A stretch of DNA of 18,047 nt, from assembly GCA_903916205.1 (NCBI GenBank), contig CAIWVX010000120.1, positions 1 to 18,047 of the forward strand, written 5' to 3'. The translations under genes and the position numbers were made by a program. The DNA is from an uncultured beta proteobacterium (GTDB lineage: Bacteria; Pseudomonadota; Gammaproteobacteria; Burkholderiales; Rhodocyclaceae). Every line of letters starts with the position of its first letter. Position 1 is the stretch's first letter. The notes under the pieces were generated by a model. That model was not told the DNA's origin, searched no databases, and worked only from the letters and a program-made list of their open reading frames with translations. This document shows positions 14,841 to 18,047 of the stretch, piece after piece.

Positions 14841-15922
14841 TTATTCCGTTCCCGACAAGGCTGCCAGTTGTTCGGCCTGATGCTCGGAAGATAAGGCACC
14901 CACCAGTTCATCGAGATCGCCACCATGATCGAATCAATCTTGTACAAGGTTAAATTGATGCGATGGTCAGTGACCCGGCCTTGTGGAAAATTATAGGTGC
15001 GGATGCGCTCGGAACGATCTCCGCTGCCGACCAAACTCTTCCGCTCCGACGCGATTTTCGCGTGCTGTTCGCGCTCCTGCGCGTCTTTGATACGCGCCAC
15101 CAGCACCGACAGAGCCTGCGCTTTATTCTTATGCTGCGAACGGCCATCCTGACATTCGACGACGATGCCGGTCGGCAAATGGACGATGCGTACCGCCGAA
15201 TCGGTTTTATTGATGTGCTGACCACCGGCTCCCGACGCCCGAAAGGTGTCGATGCGAATCTCTGACGGGTTGATATGCACGGCTTCCAGTTCGTCGGCCT
15301 CGGCCATCACCGCCACAGTACACGCCGAAGTGTGGATACGCCCTTGCGCTTCGGTTTCCGGCACCCGCTGCACGCGGTGCCCGCCGGACTCAAACTTGAG
15401 CTTAGAATAAACCCCGGTTCCGACGATGCGAGCAATGACTTCTTTGTAACCGCCCACCTCGGATTCACTGGAAGAAACCACCTCAACCTGCCAGCGCTGA
15501 CGCTCGGCGAAACGGGTGTACATACGAAACAGATTACCGACGAACAGCGCCGATTCATCGCCACCGGTTCCGGCACGAATTTCTAGGAAAACATTGCGGT
15601 CGTCGTTAGCATCTTTCGGCAACAACACCCGCTGCAACTCGCTTTCGAGTTCCGGCAGACGCTCTTTAGCGGCTTTCATTTCTTCATCGGCCAGATCTTT
15701 CATTTCTGGGTCGGCCATCATTTCAAGCGCTGACAGTCTATCGGCTTCAGTTTGCTGCCAAGTTTTATAGAGCGCCACCACCGGCCCGAGTTCAGAATGC
15801 TCACGCGTCAGCTTGCGGTACTGATCCATGTCGCGCGTGGCCTCGCCACTCGCTAGGATGCGATCCAGCTCATCAAGACGGCCAACCAGATTTTCAAGTT
15901 TGTCGCGGATACTTTGTTTCAT
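14841..15922 (-). CDS. prfA: Peptide chain release factor RF1 (prfA) with a one-base frameshift near the 3' end
   Basis: Class I release factor reading UAA and UAG. Seen: N-terminal coiled domain, [32 protein letters not shown] with the PxT codon-recognition tripeptide as [18 protein letters not shown] with GGQ at about 233-235, [15 protein letters not shown], and [20 protein letters not shown]. The ATG at 15922 gives [12 protein letters not shown]; a TTG two codons earlier is less likely. After IDSIM (ATG at 14924-14926) the frame drifts into atypical sequence, but the adjacent frame from 14921 reads [15 protein letters not shown] then [11 protein letters not shown] and stops at TAA 14841-14843, exactly the expected RF1 tail. 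Replacing one missing base between 14922 and 14923 (GTGGC back to a GAT-GGC-like context) gives 360 residues, the length of E. coli RF1. Whether the deletion is real or a sequencing error cannot be decided here. Confidence 0.9.
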
Positions 15923-15976
15923 CGTCAATCAATCGTAAAAGCAACCTAACTACTTTGAGTTTGTAGAAAATAAAAA

Positions 15977-16059
15977 TCCACCGCGAAGGCGCAAAGTAAC
16001 CCATTATTTAATATGGTTTCTTTGCGAAATCTTGGTGTTCTTTGCGCCTTTGCGGTGGA
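15977..16059. repeat. 20-bp imperfect inverted repeat between hemA and prfA
   Basis: The left arm 15977-15996 (TCCACCGCGAAGGCGCAAAG) and right arm 16040-16059 match as reverse complements at 19 of 20 positions, around a 43-base AT-rich spacer that itself contains a further CTTTGCG unit. This resembles the dispersed 'CTTTGCGCCTTTGCGGTGG' repeats found between genes in many proteobacteria. It may fold as an mRNA stem between hemA and prfA, or act as a repeat-type transcript end. No T-run follows. Confidence 0.7.
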
Positions 16060-16090
16060 CGTTTGAACATTCATAAGCGCTCACGCCAAC

Positions 16091-17338
16091 TTACTCGCCA
16101 TGCAGGTGAAACAAGCGTGAAACCACGGCTTGTAATTCGGTGCGGTCGCCTTCGGCCTGATTCAACGCTTGCGTTGGGGCATGTAGAAATTTGTTAGTCA
16201 GGCGATGCGACATCTGATCCAGCACGACCGCCGGGTCTTCGCCTCGGGCCAGCTGTTTAAGTGCATGTTCCATTTCATGCCGCCGCGTGCGTTCTGCGGA
16301 ATCGCGCAGCGAGCGAATGACCGGCACGGCTTCACGGGTTTGCAGCCAGAGTAGAAACGTATCGACCCGTGCCGTGACAATCGTCTCGGCATCAATCACC
16401 GCCGACTGCCGCGATTCGAGACCGGCTTCAACCACCTGCGCCAGATCATCTACGGTGTAAAGAAAAACGTCATCCAGATCACCCACCTCGGCCTCGACAT
16501 CGCGCGGTACAGCCAAGTCAATCATAAACATCGGGCGGTGACGGCGCGTCTTGATCGCGCGTTCGACCAAACCCAAACCAAGAATCGGCAACTGACTGGC
16601 GGTGCAGGAAACCACAATATCGAATTCGCCGAGGCGATCCGCGACATCTTCAAGACGGATCGCCGTCGCCCCGAAACGCTCAGCCAGCGCCAAGCCACGA
16701 TCAACGGTGCGATTAGCCACCACAATCTGTTTGGGCTGCTTGACTGCAAAATGGGTGGCGCACAGCTCGATCATTTCACCGGCACCGATGAACAGCACCC
16801 GCTGATCGCTAATGCGCTCAAAAATGCGTTCGGCCAGTCGCACGGCCGCAGCCGCCATTGAGACGATATTGGCACCAATGGCCGTACTGGAGCGCACGTC
16901 CTTGGCCACGGCAAAGGTATTTTGGAACAGTTTGTTCAGCGTTGTACCCAGCGTGCCGGACGCCTTGGCAATACGCACCGCTTCTTTCATTTGCCCAAGA
17001 ATCTGCGGCTCACCGAGAACCATCGAATCTAACCCGCAAGCCACCCGGAAGATATGGCGCACAGCTTCGCGCCCCGGATAAACATAGAGATAAGGCTCAA
17101 TCTCATGATGCGGAACCCGCCGGTATTCGGCCAGCCAAGGACTGACCCACTCCGGCGCATCGGCCTGACAGTAAAGCTCGGTGCGATTACAGGTGGAGAG
17201 AATGGCGACTTCCTGTATTCGCCCGTCGGTCATCAAATCAGTGAGCGCCCGACACAACTCTTCCGAATGAAACGCCAATTTCTCGCGAACCGAGAGGGGC
17301 GCTGTGCGGTGGTTAATGCCGAGAGTAAAAAGCGCCAT
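16091..17338 (-). CDS. hemA: Glutamyl-tRNA reductase HemA
   Basis: NADPH-dependent reduction of glutamyl-tRNA(Glu) to glutamate-1-semialdehyde, the first committed step of C5-pathway tetrapyrrole synthesis. 415 residues, as usual. Seen: [17 protein letters not shown], the catalytic cysteine in [12 protein letters not shown] (Cys50), [20 protein letters not shown], the nucleotide-binding [50 protein letters not shown], and the C-terminal dimerisation helices ending [11 protein letters not shown]. The start is ATG 17338. It is the first gene of the hemA-prfA-prmC order found in many bacteria; a 168-bp gap with an inverted repeat separates it from prfA, so transcription may be partly uncoupled. 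An extended -10 (TGCTATAAT) and a leader hairpin lie upstream. No obvious heme-regulatory sequence is visible. Confidence 0.96.
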   Translation of the reverse strand: MALFTLGINHRTAPLSVREKLAFHSEELCRALTDLMTDGRIQEVAILSTCNRTELYCQADAPEWVSPWLAEYRRVPHHEIEPYLYVYPGREAVRHIFRVACGLDSMVLGEPQILGQMKEAVRIAKASGTLGTTLNKLFQNTFAVAKDVRSSTAIGANIVSMAAAAVRLAERIFERISDQRVLFIGAGEMIELCATHFAVKQPKQIVVANRTVDRGLALAERFGATAIRLEDVADRLGEFDIVVSCTASQLPILGLGLVERAIKTRRHRPMFMIDLAVPRDVEAEVGDLDDVFLYTVDDLAQVVEAGLESRQSAVIDAETIVTARVDTFLLWLQTREAVPVIRSLRDSAERTRRHEMEHALKQLARGEDPAVVLDQMSHRLTNKFLHAPTQALNQAEGDRTELQAVVSRLFHLHGE

Positions 17339-17356
17339 ACGGAAAATAAGGGAAAG

Positions 17357-17379
17357 TCAGGGCAGGAATGCCGCCCTGA
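17357..17379 (-). promoter_or_regulatory. Leader hairpin in the hemA 5' region
   Basis: TCAGGGC (17357-17363) and GCCCTGA (17373-17379) are perfect 7-bp arms around a nine-base spacer, lying between the probable promoter and the hemA start, about 18 bases upstream of the ATG. It could influence translation initiation. Inside it, GGCA/TGCC offers an alternative, shorter stem. Confidence 0.5.
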
Positions 17380-17400
17380 ACACAACAAATAGTGCGGCGA

Positions 17401-17409
17401 ATTATAGCA
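17401..17409 (-). promoter_or_regulatory. Probable extended -10 promoter element of hemA
   Basis: On the minus strand TGC-TATAAT (TATAAT at 17401-17406) is a perfect -10 with the TGn extension; no good -35 is found at 16-18 bp, which suits an extended -10 promoter. It would give a leader of roughly 55 bases. The TTGACA in the IS end at 17445-17450 is too far (38 bp) to act as the -35. Confidence 0.55.
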
Positions 17410-17444
17410 CCCGAGTACTTTGGCTCAGCGGTGTGGAGAAAGCA

Positions 17445-18047
17445 TGTCAATACAAAGCTGAAATGTTCGCTTTGGTTAATCACAACGAAGTTGCGGTATA
17501 TTCCGTTGTTGTCTTTGAACCCCTTCACGCGGCGCTCCGCGCTAGGGGTGGTTTGCCGCAGGCTTATGCTCACGCCGCCCGGACATAAGGGCATCCAAAT
17601 GCCGATTCACCTCCTTGCTCCCCACGATCTGGCTTTGCTTCAGCGGCTTGGCAATCTCTTTGTACGCAAAGATTCTGCCCGAACGACGAATGCTCAGACG
17701 ACCGTCAAAGTGCTCATGGACCTCGACTTCGGCACCGCGTAATCCTCGACCCGTTCCCGTGTGTTCTATCTGCAAATAGCGATTGTTGTAGTTCATGCTA
17801 AGTTCTTTAGATAGTTTGCGCGTGGCTTGCTCAGATAAGATCACGTCCTCCTCGGCGAGTTTCTCGCTCACCATCGTCGGACCAAACCCCGTGTAGCGTT
17901 GCCTTACTTTCTCAATAATTAAGGCCCGCACCGAGTCCGCAATAGCAGTCCCTGGCTTCTTTCCATAATGCTTACTGTTCAGACCAGCAACGCCTTCCGC
18001 TCGATAGCGCTCTATAATTCGCGCCATCTGCCGCGTCGCCCCCCCCC
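17445..18047 (-). mobile_element. One end of an ISNCY-like insertion sequence, cut at the window edge
   Basis: The region holds a transposase remnant (17542-18047) and, beyond its stop, GC-rich then AT-rich sequence ending in TGTCAATACAAAGCTGAAATGTTCGC, which resembles the ends of ISNCY/IS1202-group elements (GGACATTT-type core next to TTGACA). I place the element's outer boundary at about 17445 by this resemblance. The opposite end is outside the window, so no target duplication can be checked. It lies about 107 bp upstream of the hemA start and leaves the hemA promoter intact. Confidence 0.5.
17542..18047 (-). pseudogene. ISNCY-family transposase remnant lacking the DDE catalytic core
   Basis: The visible start MARIIERYRAEGVAGLNSK is the second helix-turn-helix of an ISNCY transposase, followed by VRQRYTGFGPTMVSEKLAEE, which normally leads into the catalytic domain. 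At about residue 66 (position near 17825) it jumps to ATRKLSKELSMNYNNRYLQI and then GLRGAEVEVHEHFDGRLSIR, SQIVGSKEVNRHLDALM and the terminal KPAANHP, which is the C-terminal domain. The whole RNase H-like core with its D, D and E residues (some 200 or more residues in relatives) is missing, and the deletion has kept the frame. Upstream the frame stays open to the window edge (preceding residues read ATRQ), so ATG 18025-18027 is not the natural start. The product cannot catalyse transposition but could still bind IS ends. Confidence 0.75.

Noticed and set aside
13985..15928. A single 647-residue RF1-PrmC fusion gene
   Set aside because: The linker is out-of-frame prfA sequence; the correct RF1 tail and stop are visible in the neighbouring frame, so two genes plus an indel explain it better.
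17445..17450. TTGACA in the IS end as the -35 of hemA
   Set aside because: It is 38 bp from the TATAAT, far more than the usual 16-18 bp spacing.
17313..17594. 93-residue minus-strand frame across the hemA promoter and IS end
   Set aside because: It overlaps the start of hemA, the probable promoter and the IS boundary, and has no protein-like features.
1..18047. CRISPR arrays, tRNA or rRNA genes, prophage
   Set aside because: No regularly spaced repeats, no tRNA- or rRNA-like sequence and no phage genes were seen on either strand.

Overview
The window reads as a stretch of a betaproteobacterial chromosome of moderate GC content. The strongest clues are the hemA-prfA-prmC-grxD block, a DUF3567-type small protein (a family I know mainly from Betaproteobacteria), a Grx4-type glutaredoxin and a circularly permuted YlqF GTPase. 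The order cannot be fixed from the sequence. A HydE-type radical SAM enzyme suggests a relative that makes an [FeFe] hydrogenase, so at least part of its life is probably anoxic.

Layout. Positions 54-1961 (minus): a TauE/SafE-type permease that stops early, downstream of hydE. Positions 2145-4462 (plus), divergent from hydE: a two-gene operon of a TPR-like/ATP-grasp protein and a SerC-type aminotransferase with overlapping stop and start codons. Positions 4514-5395 (minus): ylqF. Positions 5488-6684 (plus): a Methyltransf_32-like methyltransferase and a small membrane protein. Positions 6720-7010 (minus): a small Gln-rich protein. Positions 7184-9377 (plus): an AsmA-like periplasmic protein and a PanE-type ketopantoate reductase. 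Positions 9446-10884 (minus): thiM-thiE, translationally overlapped, with no recognisable TPP riboswitch. Positions 10885-11222: mostly decayed sequence and a terminator. Positions 11223-13440 (plus): a class III CoA-transferase, the DUF3567 protein (behind a leader with two strong inverted repeats) and tpx. Positions 13582-17338 (minus): grxD, prmC, prfA and hemA. Positions 17445-18047 (minus): one end of an ISNCY-like element whose transposase has lost its catalytic core.

How the genes fit together. hemA starts tetrapyrrole synthesis. prfA and prmC are enzyme and substrate: PrmC methylates the GGQ glutamine of RF1. ThiM and ThiE are consecutive steps of thiamin salvage. Tpx and GrxD belong to thiol redox and Fe-S homeostasis. 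The ATP-grasp/SerC pair opposite hydE is the least explained unit.

Main oddities. (1) prfA and prmC form a single open frame only because one base is missing near 14922 in the 3' end of prfA; restoring it gives a 360-residue RF1 and a separate 283-residue PrmC. (2) The TauE-like gene is cut short. (3) The transposase is an in-frame internal-deletion derivative. (4) A 20-bp near-perfect inverted repeat separates prfA and hemA, and a diverged half-copy seems to lie upstream of hydE. (5) The DUF3567 leader has stacked inverted repeats.
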